Shown piece by piece: positions 1-11,688 of a stretch of DNA of 64,000 bases (positions are counted from its first letter, which is position 1; each line of letters opens with the position of its first letter). The notes under the pieces were generated by a model that was not told where the DNA came from, ran no database searches, and saw only the letters and a program-made list of their open reading frames with translations. A program made the position numbers and the translations under genes. Source of the stretch: Medicago truncatula (taxonomy: Eukaryota > Streptophyta > Magnoliopsida > Fabales > Fabaceae); the NCBI RefSeq assembly GCF_003473485.1, contig NC_053042.1, forward strand, positions 49,873,762-49,937,761. Reading direction: 5' to 3'.

Positions 1-522
1 AACTTGATAGGTTTGAATAATGATTTTTTAAGCAAATTTTGAATAATGATTAAGAAATATTAATCATTTGAATATTTTTATTGATATGGATCATTTGAAT
101 ATATTCTTAAAAACTAGTAATTAATTACTTTTGATTGTATAAAATGATTGGTTTCTATATTGATTTTCAAGAGGGGTGGTATGCTAGAGTTATGTATACA
201 TAAGCAGTTTGTATTCTATACCTAGAAGCCTGAGCAGATACATGCAAAAGGCAGTACTATACATATAGCCATGCACTAGCTAGTTAACTCGAAATTTAGT
301 TTCTTTACTAATTTGGGTTAGAGATCCATGTATGGAACTGATTGGGTTGGGAAAGATATAGTTGACCTTCTGCTTTTAACAGTCCAAGCTCATGTAACAT
401 ACAACCAAGAATGAGTGGCTTTTACCTTAGTTTTTTGACTAACGAGGTTATTAGCTACATAGTAAAGTTGACTCATTCTAAACAGTAAGAGCAAATGTGA
501 TGCAAAAGTTCGTCATGCAAAA
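1..522. other. AT-rich spacer, no gene seen
   Basis: No coding frame of useful length, RNA gene or recognisable repeat was found here on either strand. It borders the inverted-repeat element that starts at 523. Confidence 0.5.
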
Positions 523-1184
523 GGAAAATGCTTGTTACAACGACAATAAACTTCACGAATGCTTCACGACCCACTAAAAAATAGCACCACTGAATGGTTT
601 TTATGAGTACAGAAAACTATTAGGCGAAACGGTTTTAAAGACTTGAATATATTTTTAGCCTCCTACAAGTTATATTTCCGAATCTCTTAAATGATTTTGT
701 TTTTATTTGGTAAACAATAGTGCATGAGTTAGAGATAGTAAACACATATAAGAATTGAATTTGTAATGTTTAGTTAGGGTTGGCCCTTCACATTGTTGTC
801 AACTATAAATGATATTGGATTTTTTTTTTCAATTCTTTTTAAATGAAAACTGTAAAGACTATAATAAAGCCTCCAAATTATCGGGAACGACCCTGTGTTT
901 AGTAAATATAGTTTTTGAATTAACTGATAAATATGAAAATGATATAAAAAGATGTGTGTTCAAATAATATTTATTGTTTTTCAATTATAAGATATAAACG
1001 GTAAGTGAGCTGCTATAAACTCGGAAACTAATTTTGCATGCAGTGGTGCTATATCTCCGGATAAAACTTCTCACGAACTCATAACGATAGCAAAACATCA
1101 GTGGTAACAAAAATTAAGGAATTGGTTTTTTAGTGGTTCGTGAAGCACTCGTGAAGTTTATTGTCGCTATAACAAGCATTTTCC
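523..1184. mobile_element. Inverted-repeat DNA element, non-coding (MULE-like?)
   Basis: The ends are long imperfect inverted repeats. The left arm starts GGAAAATGCTTGTTA and runs through an AATAAACTTCACGA block to a CCACTAAAAAA block near 582. The right arm has the reverse complement (TTTTTTAGTGG, TTCGTGAAG, GTGAAGTTTATTG, TAACAAGCATTTTCC) ending at 1184. No protein is encoded between the arms. No clean target duplication was seen, so the superfamily is uncertain; arm length resembles Mutator-like MITEs. Confidence 0.6.
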
Positions 1185-1557
1185 AATTGCATCATCTCCT
1201 TCACTCTCCTCTACATCTTTCTCCTTTACTTTCACCTAATAGTTGAAGTTTTTGGGATACAATTGATTCCTATATATGTAACATGAAATCTGAGCTAGCC
1301 TTCAAGCCACATATTTATGCAACTTGGTTTTCATTGTGGCCTATGAAACTTCATATATACAAAACAGTAATAGATTTCTATGCTAAACTTCACAATTAAT
1401 TAATTTTGAGTAACACAATAAGAAATGAGAAAAATGCAAAAACCAAAGAGATCCTACATGGATTCAATATTTACATTGCACACAAGCAAACTCAATCTAT
1501 AAGAAATCACCAGCCAGTTAGAAAGAGAGAATATTATAAATATGACATTTTTTGTGT

Positions 1558-2486
1558 TTAATCTGAACAACTAAATGACGGATTCAAATTGGATAAGTTC
1601 CTTCTTAGCTCAGTTAGATCTACACTGTCGGAATTGATAACCTGTGAATCATCAAGCTCAATAATTAAAGAAAAAACTCAAAATATTAATTAAAGTATAC
1701 ACATGTTTTGACAATTTAAAAAAAAAAAAAAAAATGTAAACAATATGTACCTCACACTGCACACTATGGAGTAATTTTCCATTGACTTGAATAGAAAAGC
1801 AGCTAACAACATCAAGTCCATATCTCATCAGTTGTTCCAGAAATTTAGAAAGTGGGGCACCTTCCTCTATAAAGCCAGTTTTAGTACTGATTTCAATTCC
1901 CACAGTTCTATTATTCTTGTGGATAGTGAAACTACAAGAAACATGGCTTTTATTTTTAAGACTAGGATTAGAGAGTTTTTTCAGTTCATCCCTTTTGTAA
2001 CTTAGTTCTTTCATATTCTTCTTCAAGTGATTTATGTAATTCACTGCCTCATTCATTTGATCAGATAAAGAACGTTTTCCCTGTTAGAGAAACAATAAAT
2101 AACCCTAAAGATAACCTAGCTAGAAAACTTTAATTAATGATTAAAATAGATATGATATATTTCACCTTGATGAAGTGAAGAGGGAGAAGGGATCTAAGAG
2201 AAGTATGAAGGGTAGCCATTTCTTGTCTCCTTTGCTTCTCAATTTCCCTATGAACCATTTTCTTCTTATCTTCAATAGAATTACGATTACTACCATGATT
2301 TGCACGATCTATATAAAATAATTTGTTTGGTGGCCGGTTAGTATCCATTTTTTTAAGAGAAAAATCAATTACTAGAGAATCACAATCATCAAGAATCAGA
2401 TCTTCAGAGATTTTGTGATGTTGGTGGTGGTTGAGACTATTAGATAAGGGTTTCGCCAGTTCATTGCATCGTTGTAAAGGAAACAT
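1558..2486 (-). CDS. bHLH transcription factor (bHLH36/118/120-like), 3 exons
   Basis: Nuclear DNA-binding factor expected to bind E-box/G-box sites as a dimer. Exons on the minus strand are 2486-2166, 2080-1751 and 1641-1558, all with GT-AG borders and phase-0 junctions, giving 244 residues. The basic region carries the diagnostic His79-Glu83-Arg87 triad (HREIEKQRR), which in this family predicts G-box recognition. It is followed by helix 1 ([11 protein letters not shown]), a loop interrupted by intron 1 and helix 2 ([19 protein letters not shown]). The C-terminal half resembles the ACT-like tail of this subgroup. The first intron falls inside the loop, as in the second copy at 7681, so the two are paralogues. 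The start is the first ATG of an open frame with an acidic, His-rich leader. The exact subgroup member is not resolved from sequence alone. Confidence 0.88.
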
Positions 2487-3617
2487 GTTTGGTTTGGTCA
2501 GCTCAAAGACTTTCCAAATTATTGGTGGCTAAGGAATCATATATATGTTGGATTGTTTTGGGGAAGATATGTCAAATAAAGGGGATAGTGAGGGCCTTCA
2601 TTAATATAAATTTATAATAAAAAGCAAATATTCCTCCCATTCACCGAAGTGAAAGTAATACAAGTACGATATGTATTTCACAATTCAGATTGGGACCTTG
2701 TTCTAGAAATTCACATTGTTTGACCTCTAATTATTCACATCCATTGATTTAAAATCCGACAATTTAAATTACACATTGATTTCTTCGCAGTTAAGCGATC
2801 TCATCCATAAATTATAATTTGATGGTTGATGGTTGTAACTGCGTCACGCAGTTAGTGCACAAATCTAAGTCATTCAATTTGAACTTAAAATTTATCTTAT
2901 GTAAATATACCATAAGTTTAATTTTGATACTCTATCAGGTAAAAAGTTTTAAACACTATGTACTGAAATGGATAAGAAGTCAGCATCATAGTGGAGACAG
3001 TTTTGATGCCTTGAGATCTTTAGATCTCAACAGATCTAAAACATGAGAATCGAAGTGTACAAAACACCAAACACATACGGTTTCAATCAGATGCGTAAGA
3101 ATTCAGATCATAGGATGGATCCAATAGGTTAGTACGTAACCTCGTACCCTTACAGATTAACAAAACTTATTGAAGGAGACCCCGATTTAAATATATATAA
3201 ACTATATTTTATTTCAATTTGATAATATTTATACTATCTAAACTTATCTTAAGGTTTTGTGTAACAATTCAAGTTCTTCATTTTAAAAATTTTGATTTGA
3301 AAATATTGTTTTGTTAACGGTTAATATATAAAAAAATAAATATATGTAACTAAAATTGATAATTAGTTTTAAAGTTTTCTATAATGATGTCGACGTAAAA
3401 TTAAAATTAAAAAATGGGGTTTCTAAGTGTAAATTTGTATAGAAAAAAATATTCGACCAAGATTAATAGTTAGGAGTAGTTAGGATGGTCATTGCAATAT
3501 TTCCAACAACAAAAACAAATTGTTGTAGTAGACTCCCTCTTAAAAAAAATTGTTGTAGTAGACTCTCCCCCCTCAAGAAATTAATTAATATCGTGTGGAC
3601 ACTTTACTATTTTAATA

Positions 3618-3648
<31 letters not shown>

Positions 3649-4080
3649 TATCTTTTCACTAATTTTATTATTTTACAAAATTAGCAAAAGTCTATTTTTT
3701 GGGTCTTTTTAAGAGGTTCATACTAGACAACTTGTAAAACATAACCAAACGTAGGTAAAATGAAAAAATAGAACATAAATTACGGATTAAATTTGTGTTT
3801 TTGATCGATTGGGTTCTTTTTGAGTGAAAAAGAAAATAGTTACAACAATGGTCCTGATAGTTTAAAAGAAACTCAACGTAACAACAAACACAAAACAAAA
3901 TGATAAAATCACAAAAACTTCGAAGCGTTGTGCTGCTACTAGCGCGCTAGCGCCCAGTTCAAAAGACCCATCGCTTCAGAAAGAACAACCTGGCGCCTAG
4001 CGCCCACTTCCAGGGACCTAGAGCTTTTGAATGACGAACGTACCCACTTCCAGGGACCTGGCGTGTCCTAGACTGCACAA
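2487..4080. other. Intergenic region, no gene; TAA microsatellite and GC-rich patch
   Basis: The 5' flank of the first bHLH gene is followed by AT-rich spacer. A (TAA)n microsatellite lies at about 3616-3648. A patch at about 3925-4075 is unusually GC-rich and contains repeated words (GCGCCCA, CCACTTCCAGGGACCT twice). It may be the untranslated end of the LINE fragment that follows. No convincing coding frame was seen. Confidence 0.5.
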
Positions 4081-4084
4081 AAAT

Positions 4085-4640
4085 TCCAAAGGATTCTAAA
4101 ATATAGTAAGTATTCATCCACTAAAACATAACTTCCAAACACAAGAGTTAAGTCATCACATATGATAGTTGAAAGCAAAATTAGAATGATTCGTCTTCAA
4201 CCACCATAAAGATTGAAGCTTAATTTTCTCAAAAAGATCGTGAATAAAAACTTCCTTTTGTTGAAAAACTAGTGCATTTCTTTCGTGCCAAATAACCTTA
4301 CGACAAGACAGCCAAATCAAATGAAAGGACAAACGAAATGTTTTTTGAGAAGCCATCTAGGAGTCCAAATTGAAGTAGACGATTTGTGACATGAGTTGGC
4401 TAAACTGTAACAAATCCCAGCCAATTATATATATCAAATCAAATTTTGCCAAAAAATTCATAAGACAGGAATAGATGATCAACGTCTTCCTGAAAGGCAC
4501 AACTACATGCGTAAAATTGAGCGTTTGGTTGAAGTACCCTTCTCCTAATTAAATTATATGTTGTTTGTCTACGATAACGCAGCAGACGCTAAGCCAAAAT
4601 GTCGACTTTTAAAGGAACTTCTTTATGTCAAATGCTATTT
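4085..4640 (-). mobile_element. LINE (non-LTR retrotransposon) 3' fragment, zf-RVT region
   Basis: The minus strand encodes pieces of the reverse-transcriptase zinc-binding region found at the C-terminus of plant L1-type LINEs. One frame near 4440-4560 reads RRVLQPNAQFYACSC followed by QEDVDHLF, and the frame 4156-4356 reads LIWLSCRKVIWHERNALVF and ends in a Phe-Asn-Tyr-His motif. The frame is interrupted between the pieces, so this is a dead 5'-truncated copy. Confidence 0.7.
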
Positions 4641-5425
4641 GTATGATCGACGTAGTTTGGTTGATCCAATGAAAGCATAGAGTTATAAAACTAGAAACAT
4701 TGTTTTTTTTTTTAATACATGGAGTTGTCAAACCTCCTTGTCACCCACGTCAACCTGCAAAACAATAGAATGTAATTATTTACGGCACTCCCTCAATTGT
4801 TCTTCCTCCTACGCCAGCAACATGCTCCGCCATTTTCAAGCCTCACCACCCACCCCATCCTAAAGAGAACATGTCCTACACGGTCATAATTTTGTTGTCA
4901 ACAAACTAAAAAAGTATAAAATAAAAAATGTCATTTACTTTTTATTTATTTAAAACTCCTTAGAATTTCAGGATGCATTTTTTTTTTTGACAATTCAGGA
5001 TGCTTTTTTTTTTTTTTGACAATTCAGGATGCATTTAATATCGATCTTAATTTAAAAAAATTATAGGTGAACTCTTAATTTTTTTTGATAAATTACAGTA
5101 AAATTTTACATACCCATGTTAAAAAGCCAATACATATCTTCCCCTTTTTTATTATAAAATACAATATTTTAATAAAAATCATAAGGTCTACATTTGAACC
5201 ATTTTTTGTGCGTCCAGAAATTTCCATACAATCAGTTAAATTAAAATTCTCGGATATTAAATTGATTTTTTTTAAGATGGAAATTAAATTAGTTGAATTG
5301 ATTTTTTGTTGAATAAAAATTGATTGAACAGTTGTAAACATTTTTTTTTAGGAAACAATTGTTGTACTGTTTTTAGTAAAGTTTACTATAAAAATATTAA
5401 AATTAAAAAATTCAACATTCAACAT
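4641..5425. other. Spacer with short T-rich tandem repeat
   Basis: Three copies of TTCAGGATGC joined by T-runs and GACAA lie at about 4968-5035. No credible gene; overlapping short frames at 5085-5341 are low-complexity AT-rich chance frames. Confidence 0.45.
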
Positions 5426-6294
5426 GGTGCTAGTCACACCCCAAAAAAAACAAGTTACACCCAGAATGACTAATATACCTTTTAACTAAAATAAAAATTT
5501 CAAATTAACTAAATTTACATTAACGTAAATTGAACATAAGTAAACTTAATTTACATTAACCTAAATTGAAAACTTAATTTACATTAACCTAAATTGAACA
5601 TAAGTAAACTTAATTTACATTAACCTAGATTGAACGTAAGTAAACTGAATTTACAAACTTAATTTACATTAACCTAGATTGAACGTAAGATTGAACGTAA
5701 CTAAACTGAATTTACATTAACCTAGATTGAATATAAGTAAACTTAATTTACATTAATCTAGATTTAACGTAAGTAAACTGAATTTACAATAACCTCTTAT
5801 ATACATACGTAAACTAAATTTACATTAACCTAAATTGAACATAAGTAAACTTAATTTACATTAACCTAGATTGAATGTAAGTAAACTGAATTTACACTAA
5901 CCTAAATTGAACATACGTAAACTTGAATTTACATTAACCTACATACGTAAACTACACTAACCACTTTTATATACATACACGTAAACTTAATTTACACTAA
6001 CCTCTCACTTAAAATCAAATTGACTGACAGACATATCTCATACCAAAACAAACAATAAACAAATAGAACCTCATCGAAATTGAAATTCATGAAATTCACT
6101 AACCAACAAAGATGTTGATTCAGATATTGGTTGTACATCTATGGTGATTTGTGAATGAAAGGGGGTAAGGGTTCAGAATGATCATAAAAGATGAGTTTTT
6201 AAAAATTTACATGAAGAGGACAATTTTAGTATTATTGTAAAATTTTAAATAAATTTAAATGTAACTTTTTTTTTTTTTGGGTGTGACTAGCACC
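5426..6294. mobile_element. Inverted-repeat element carrying a GTAAAC satellite
   Basis: The termini are perfect 15-bp inverted repeats: GGTGCTAGTCACACC at 5426 and GGTGTGACTAGCACC ending at 6294. TTCAACAT occurs immediately left (5418-5425) and again four bases beyond the right end (6299-6306), a possible 8-bp target duplication. The interior, about 5500-6005, is a degenerate tandem array whose unit contains TAAACTTAATTTACATTAACC. No protein is encoded. A probable relative lies at 62708-63606. Confidence 0.65.
5500..6005. repeat. Minisatellite, about 35-bp unit rich in TTTACATTAACC
   Basis: Roughly a dozen degenerate units alternate TTTACATTAACCTA, GATTGAACGTAAG and TAAACTGAA/TAAACTTAA words. 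The array sits wholly inside the inverted-repeat element 5426-6294. Confidence 0.75.
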
Positions 6295-6636
6295 AGTCTT
6301 CAACATTCTTCTACTTCAAATTGCCTTCATTCACATATTACAAATTCTTTAAATTTTATCAAAATTTATCTAAATTTGTGGGAGCGTCTAACATGGACAG
6401 CCAAAAAAAAAAACATGGACGCAATCTAAAGGTGATCTTGCTATTTTTTTATTTTTTTTTGAAGGAAAAATGTGATCTTACTATATCTATCTAGTCAATT
6501 TTAATAAATATTATATTTGCTTTTCATTTTTTATTAATATAAAAATCAATTTTTACCGAAAACGAAAAATATACACCTCTTGAACCAATTTTTTTAGATA
6601 CATGCACCCCTAAATTTGTAACTTGTATTAAAAAAT

Positions 6637-7047
6637 GGTAAATTCTATGGTACACCCAATATATTTGAGTGTACCGATACACTCACTCTTTAAATTAATG
6701 GTTAAATGAGTTGTCTTTTGAAGAAAAATATATATTATTTTCTATCATTTATATTTATAATAACTAAATCTTATTCATCAAAAGTGTTAACGAAATAAAA
6801 TTAATTTTTTTGAATTTTTAGCACTCATAATTGAGAATATTGATTATATTTTACGATAATATGTAAAAAAAATTACTATGATTCTTATAGACAATGAACT
6901 GGTATTTTTTCTTATGAAATGATGTTCTATAAAATATAAATATCGATACCTAGTTATTTATTTCATAAAAAATTATCGTTAATTTATAAAATTATGAAGA
7001 AAGGGTACCAGTACACCTCATTTTGTAAGTGTACCGTAGAAGTTCCC
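6637..7047. mobile_element. MULE-type MITE, copy A (GGTACAC family)
   Basis: The terminal inverted repeats are GGTAAATTCTATGGTACAC on the left and the imperfect complement ending GTGTACCGTAGAAGTTCCC on the right. An exact 9-bp target duplication TTAAAAAAT occurs at 6628-6636 and 7048-7056, the hallmark size of Mutator-like elements. The 411-bp body is non-coding. It represents the uninterrupted form of the copy at 53741-54978. Confidence 0.85.
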
Positions 7048-7334
7048 TTAAAAAATTATTTCATATTCAATAAAAAAAAATTATATTATTTCATATCATA
7101 AATTCATCATGAACCCCAAGATGTGTTGATAAAAAAAAGTAAATTTAAAGGGTTTTAGTAAAATATAATTGACAATTATTATACTTAATATTTTAGAGTA
7201 ATTATGGTACTTGATTTGACTTGAAATAACTTGATGATAAAATCAAAATCACACTAGTGTAAACTAGAGGAAAACAAATTATGAGTGACATTCACACCGT
7301 GCGCACCAATCACTTGTCTGAGATCCGTGTCTTT

Positions 7335-7465
7335 TTTTGTCAAGTAGTCTAACGACTATAAATTCACATTTTACGATGAATAAGGGACGTGTTTGAGGTT
7401 CGAACTCCAACCTATTATTGTACGATACATTGTCTTCACAAACTGAGTTAAGCTGACAGGGACCC
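7335..7465 (-). mobile_element. tRNA-derived SINE, old copy
   Basis: Read on the minus strand it has an A-box-like CTTAACTCAGTTTGTGA, a B-box GAGTTCGAACCTC and a tail GTCGTTAGACTACTTGAC followed by an A-run. This arrangement matches legume tRNA-headed SINEs and the copy at 8903. It lies in the 5' flank of the second bHLH gene. Confidence 0.6.
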
Positions 7466-7680
7466 GACCCGAGATATAAATACAATATATAAAGAACTTT
7501 AAGACACTCATCTCCAAATAGTAGGGCTGCTGTTTATTTTTTCCACTTTCCAACTACACAATAATTAGGATACCCTTTCAAATATATATCGTGCAATTAA
7601 TCAAGTAAGGATCTAGTATAGACAAAGATCTGATTTGGGGAGATTAAGAATCTTTTAAGGGGATTAATCCTGCCAGGAAA

Positions 7681-8502
7681 ATGGCCGAAGATCAGAATCA
7701 ACATAAAATATTAACTACATCGGACAATGATGATAAAAAGATGATTCGTAGGGAAGTTGAAAAGCAAAGGAGGATGCAAATGTCTATTCTATGTTCATCA
7801 CTCCGTTCTTCACTTCCTTTTGATCTCATCAAGGTCTTTAATTTATTGTATTTTTATTTGATTTTATTTTATTTATTAACATGATGCTAGTTATTATACA
7901 TATTATTATATTATATCGTAGTTTTCACAACATCTTTCTTTGCTTTTAGGGTAAGCGTTCAGTATCAGATCACATAGGTGAGGCTGCAAATTATGTACAA
8001 ATTTTGAAGCAGAAAATTAATGAACTTGAAATAAAGAGAGATAAAATGAAAGAAATGGTTAGTTCAAGTAGGGTTGAAACTGGAAATGAATTATCAGCAG
8101 ATCCTTCAAGTGTAGTGAAGTGTGTCAAGATTGATCTAATTCCAGGAGGGGTGGAAATTGTTATATGTAGTGGTCTCGAGGATTATAGTTCACGTTTATC
8201 AGATTTAATGAAAATAATACTTCAAGAAGGATGTGATGTTGTTCATTGTGTTACCAACCAAGTAAATGGCAAGATATTTCATACTATTAAATCTGAGGTA
8301 CCTATCTAATCAATTATTAAGCTACTTATTTTTATTTAGAGTCTAGGGTATTTCAGAGTTTTGACAATTTTAGTTATGGAATTTGCACAAGTTTAATTAA
8401 TATGAACTATTGTTGGTGAATGTATAGGTGGAAGACTTGGCACACCTTAATCTTGCTCGGCTGCAAAATAAACTGGATCATGCAATTTTATTGTCAAGGT
8501 AA
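7681..8502 (+). CDS. bHLH transcription factor paralogue with altered basic region, 3 exons
   Basis: Exons are 7681-7833, 7950-8297 and 8428-8502, with GT-AG introns and phase-0 junctions identical in position to the gene at 1558-2486, giving 191 residues. The basic region is RREVEKQRR. At the usual H-E-R triad the residues are Arg23, Glu27 and Arg31, so the His that supports G-box choice is replaced by Arg while the core E-box contacts remain. Helix 1 (ILCSSLRSSLPFDLI) and helix 2 (SVSDHIGEAANYVQILKQKINEL) are intact. The C-terminal region aligns with the paralogue (CDVVHCVTNQVNGKIFHTIKSE versus its counterpart). The N-terminus is about 55 residues shorter. The function is presumably transcriptional regulation; target genes cannot be inferred. 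Confidence 0.87.
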
Positions 8503-8902
8503 TCATCTATATGTTATGAGGAGAGGATCTCTAGTACAATCATATATATGATCAGTATTCTCAGCTTTCTTTAGTTAATTAACTTGTACCTGGTAACGTC
8601 TTGGTGGCAAAAAATTTCTTATTGAAGTAAATGTGTGACTATGATTAGGATTCTCAATTTGACTTGATTGATTTGAATGTAATTGTTACTATTGATGTTT
8701 AATTTTTTATTTCATGCCTTAATTTGATGCATAACGAAGGTAAAGACTAAAGACCATTAGATTTACATGCAACATACTTATTTCTCTTGACTAGTAACTC
8801 ATCCACAACTTGGCCTCACCGGTGTCTGTGTTATATGACATATGAAATTGTTTTAATTTGCATGTATTCCATGTTGCTTAAAATAAAGAGAAAGTGAAAA
8901 AG
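8503..8902. other. 3' flank of second bHLH gene, no gene seen
   Basis: AT-rich, non-coding, probably includes the 3' untranslated region. Nothing else recognised. Confidence 0.5.
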
Positions 8903-9025
8903 TCTTCGTGAACATAACTCAGATGGTAGTAAAAATGCATTGTTATATGCAGAGGTCGGCGTTCAAACCCCAAACACTTAACTTAAAGTGAATTCTAGTC
9001 ATTAGGTTACTTGAACAAAAAACAA
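8903..9025 (+). mobile_element. tRNA-derived SINE, old copy
   Basis: An A-box-like ATAACTCAGATGGTAGT is followed by a degenerate B-box GCGTTCAAACCCC, the legume SINE signature TAGTCATTAGGTTACTTGAAC and an A-rich tail. Order and spacing match the SINE at 7335-7465 in the opposite orientation. No target duplication is visible, suggesting age. Confidence 0.65.
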
Positions 9026-9379
9026 AATTGTATCTGTATTTAAGTATATTTGAATTAAGTTGAGATAGCAAACGAGACTCTTACCATTTAACTGACATCC
9101 TATGTTGTCAAACTTGAGAGTGAGATAAAATCAAGATTTTACTAATTTTATCAAAGTTTACTTGAGCTCATAAGAGTTTATCAAAAAAGAGATTTTACAT
9201 GCAAGTTAACTGGAGAATTTGATAACCTTGCTGGCATCTTTTTGGAAAAATAAATGTTCTCACCTCAAGTCCTTGTTAGAAAATTATTCAAGGAGAGGAA
9301 GGGTTGGAAAAGATCGATCCATTATATATACTTGATCCATTATTTATGCCACAAATTAAAGTGGTGTGAACCTAATGTT

Positions 9380-9525
9380 TTTTGCGGGCTGCCCGTGGCC
9401 CGAACGGGCTCCGGGCTTTTTCGGGCCGAGCTAAAAAGCCCTGGAAAAATTCGGGCTGCAATTATTAGGCCCAAGCCCTATATTTTATTCGGGCTTTCAG
9501 GTCGGCCCGTTTTGACAGCTCTACC
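9380..9525. mobile_element. Terminal fragment of a hAT-like element (GGGC-rich)
   Basis: A local GC-rich block with repeated GCCCG/CGGGC words ends in GGCCCGTTTTGACAGCTCT, whose complement AGAGCTGTCAAAACGGGCC resembles plant hAT termini. No matching second end was found, so it is a fragment. The 113-codon frame over it (9254-9595) is a by-product. Confidence 0.5.
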
Positions 9526-10066
9526 TGCAAGTTTTACCGCATTAGATTTAAACAGTGAGCTGCTGAAGTCTCTCAATAACTTAGTTGAGAATTGATAGCT
9601 TGCTGATGTCGCCACTTCTCTCCATCTATTGTAAATATACCATCTCCCAGTAGATCTTCCAAGACACTATGGTGATACCAACCCTGCAATGGATGAAGAT
9701 GTTTTTAGGCTACATACCATGGAGGAGCACTCTTATATATTCTTATTTATTTATATCTAGTTTTCTATAGCTATTGATAATTCGGTTAAGATAAATGAAT
9801 AATTTAGATGGTCGGAGGGCTGTTCAAATATATAGTAAATTATGTTTAGTGGATGGATAGTAAATATAACAATATGTTGGAGATCATTAAACATCCATTC
9901 AACACCATGAACCACGACTTAAATGTCATTAACCACGTTTGGACCAAGCGTAAATTGAAGTTGCCTCCAGCACCCCGGTCGCAGTCCAACAAATGTTTGG
10001 GCCAAACCTAGGGGGAACATTCTCGCTTTAATGACATGTCGACGTATTAGTAACTATGAGTTATAC

Positions 10067-10375
10067 CTTGCCATAGTTTGAGAAGTTCGTCGCCAGTATA
10101 TGCTCAATATTAGCAGGATCTGAAGTGTACACTTCACTTCTATTGAAGCTAAGCAACCTATAAATTTTTCGTTTGCTTGTGATGTCAGTCGAGTACTCAA
10201 GCAGCCTATGAAAGTTGAACAGTTCGTGCAAGACTGTGCCAGCAACAGGGTGATATTTTCTTTTCTTGTCAAAATTTCTAATGCCATGGATTTTGATGAT
10301 AAAACCAGCTAAACCAATTGCTATTAGTATTGGAAAAAGAGGTTTCATTGCAAAGAGAAAATCAATGAATTCCAT
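10067..10375 (-). pseudogene. Cytochrome P450 (CYP704-like) first exon only
   Basis: A 103-residue N-terminal piece has an uncleaved hydrophobic anchor (about residues 7-30, PLFPILIAIGLAGFIIKI), the post-anchor segment YHPVAGTVLHELFNFHRL, and RLLSFNRSEVYTSDPANIEHIL. These match CYP704 family first exons (fatty-acid omega-hydroxylase type, ER membrane). The exon ends at a correct donor, AACTATGGCAAG|GTATAA. No further P450 exon (I-helix AGxDT, ExxR or the haem Cys loop) was found in the 1.5 kb downstream or elsewhere in the window. It is therefore a stranded first exon, probably a truncated duplicate. It would not make an active enzyme. Confidence 0.72.
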
Positions 10376-10505
10376 TGCTTTTTTTTATTTGTTAGAGATA
10401 TAGTTAGTTGCTAGTAACTAATTATATATCTCTAATAATATTTTCTAACCAATATGTGATTTTTTTTTTGGCCCAACCAATATGTGAACTTCAATACTAG
10501 GGACT

Positions 10506-10550
<45 letters not shown>

Positions 10551-11688
10551 GTATGTAAAGGGCAGTCCATAATATGGTGTGAGCTTTTATTATATATTGA
10601 AAGTTTGATGTCGTGGTTGCATTAATTTAAGCAGTGAACGAGGCGTAATTCAATTTCCACATTTAGAAATTCATTGACCTAATCATGTTTTCAATTTTGA
10701 TTAGTGTTCAGACCAAAAATGTAATTATAAACATGTTAAGAATATCTAAAAACCGTTTTGTCAAAAAAATAAATTCTAAAAACCGTGAAATTAAGAGGAT
10801 TTTTTATAAATTTAAGTAGGATTAAGACTCCAAGAGATCGTCTGATTGCTAGGGAGACAATATATGATACATCCATTATATTTGTTTAAATCCTATGTAT
10901 GATGCATCAAAGAGATAGGATAAAATAAACAATTTTTCTATTCTATCCTGATTTGTTTTTGTAATTTTTATATGTGAGTATAGGCTGTGTTATAAATTAT
11001 TTTGACATGATTAAGAATTCATTCCTTATTTATTACTATGATATTCTTCCGTTTTTAAAATGTTGTCATTCCTTACTTATTTATGATTAATTACATGCCA
11101 TTTTTAAAATATTTAATTAATGATGAGAAAAAAAATCTCATTTAATTATAATATAATAATTATATCCTCTTTATTATCATGTGTGTATCGAACATATGAT
11201 ATGATTAACGTTTATCATGTTCATATCATATTCTGACCATTCGAACCCATAAGAAGTTTCAAGACAATGGGCAACTTGGAGATTTTTCATTTCAACCATT
11301 CACGTAATCATCATATTATAATTAACATGATTGCTTTGTCATTAATGTAGTACTACATTTTCAAAAACCAAGATTCATGTGGTAACAATAAAACTTGTAA
11401 AACGTCCCTAAAAAAAATAAATAAATAAAACTTGTAAAACGAAAATGATTAGATTCTTGTGGTTACGATAAAAACTAGTAGCAAAAACCAAAGGAAATTT
11501 TAAGATTTATTTGATTTGTGAAATTATATGTTTCGCTTTTGATTATAAAAATATTATTTAATGTTCATTTTTCAAAGATCTGTATACTAATAGTAAAATA
11601 AATAAAAAAATCTAGAACTATTAAGTTCTTAAACATATTTGCACCAAAGCAAATTTTTCCTTATTTTTTTTGTCTTACCTGAGTTCAA
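10376..11688. other. Spacer with AT/GTAT microsatellite
   Basis: An (AT)n tract passing into (GTAT)n lies at about 10508-10556. The rest is AT-rich with no coding signal on either strand. Confidence 0.5.

Noticed and set aside
5500-6005. CRISPR-like array
   Set aside because: The repeats are degenerate, lack distinct spacers of constant length and lie in plant nuclear DNA inside an inverted-repeat element; this is a minisatellite.
9254-9595. 113-codon plus-strand open frame
   Set aside because: It runs through a GC-rich hAT-terminus fragment; no domain, and the composition follows the repeat.
10054-10287. 77-codon minus-strand frame
   Set aside because: Overlaps the P450 first exon in a different frame; the P450 frame has family motifs, this one none.
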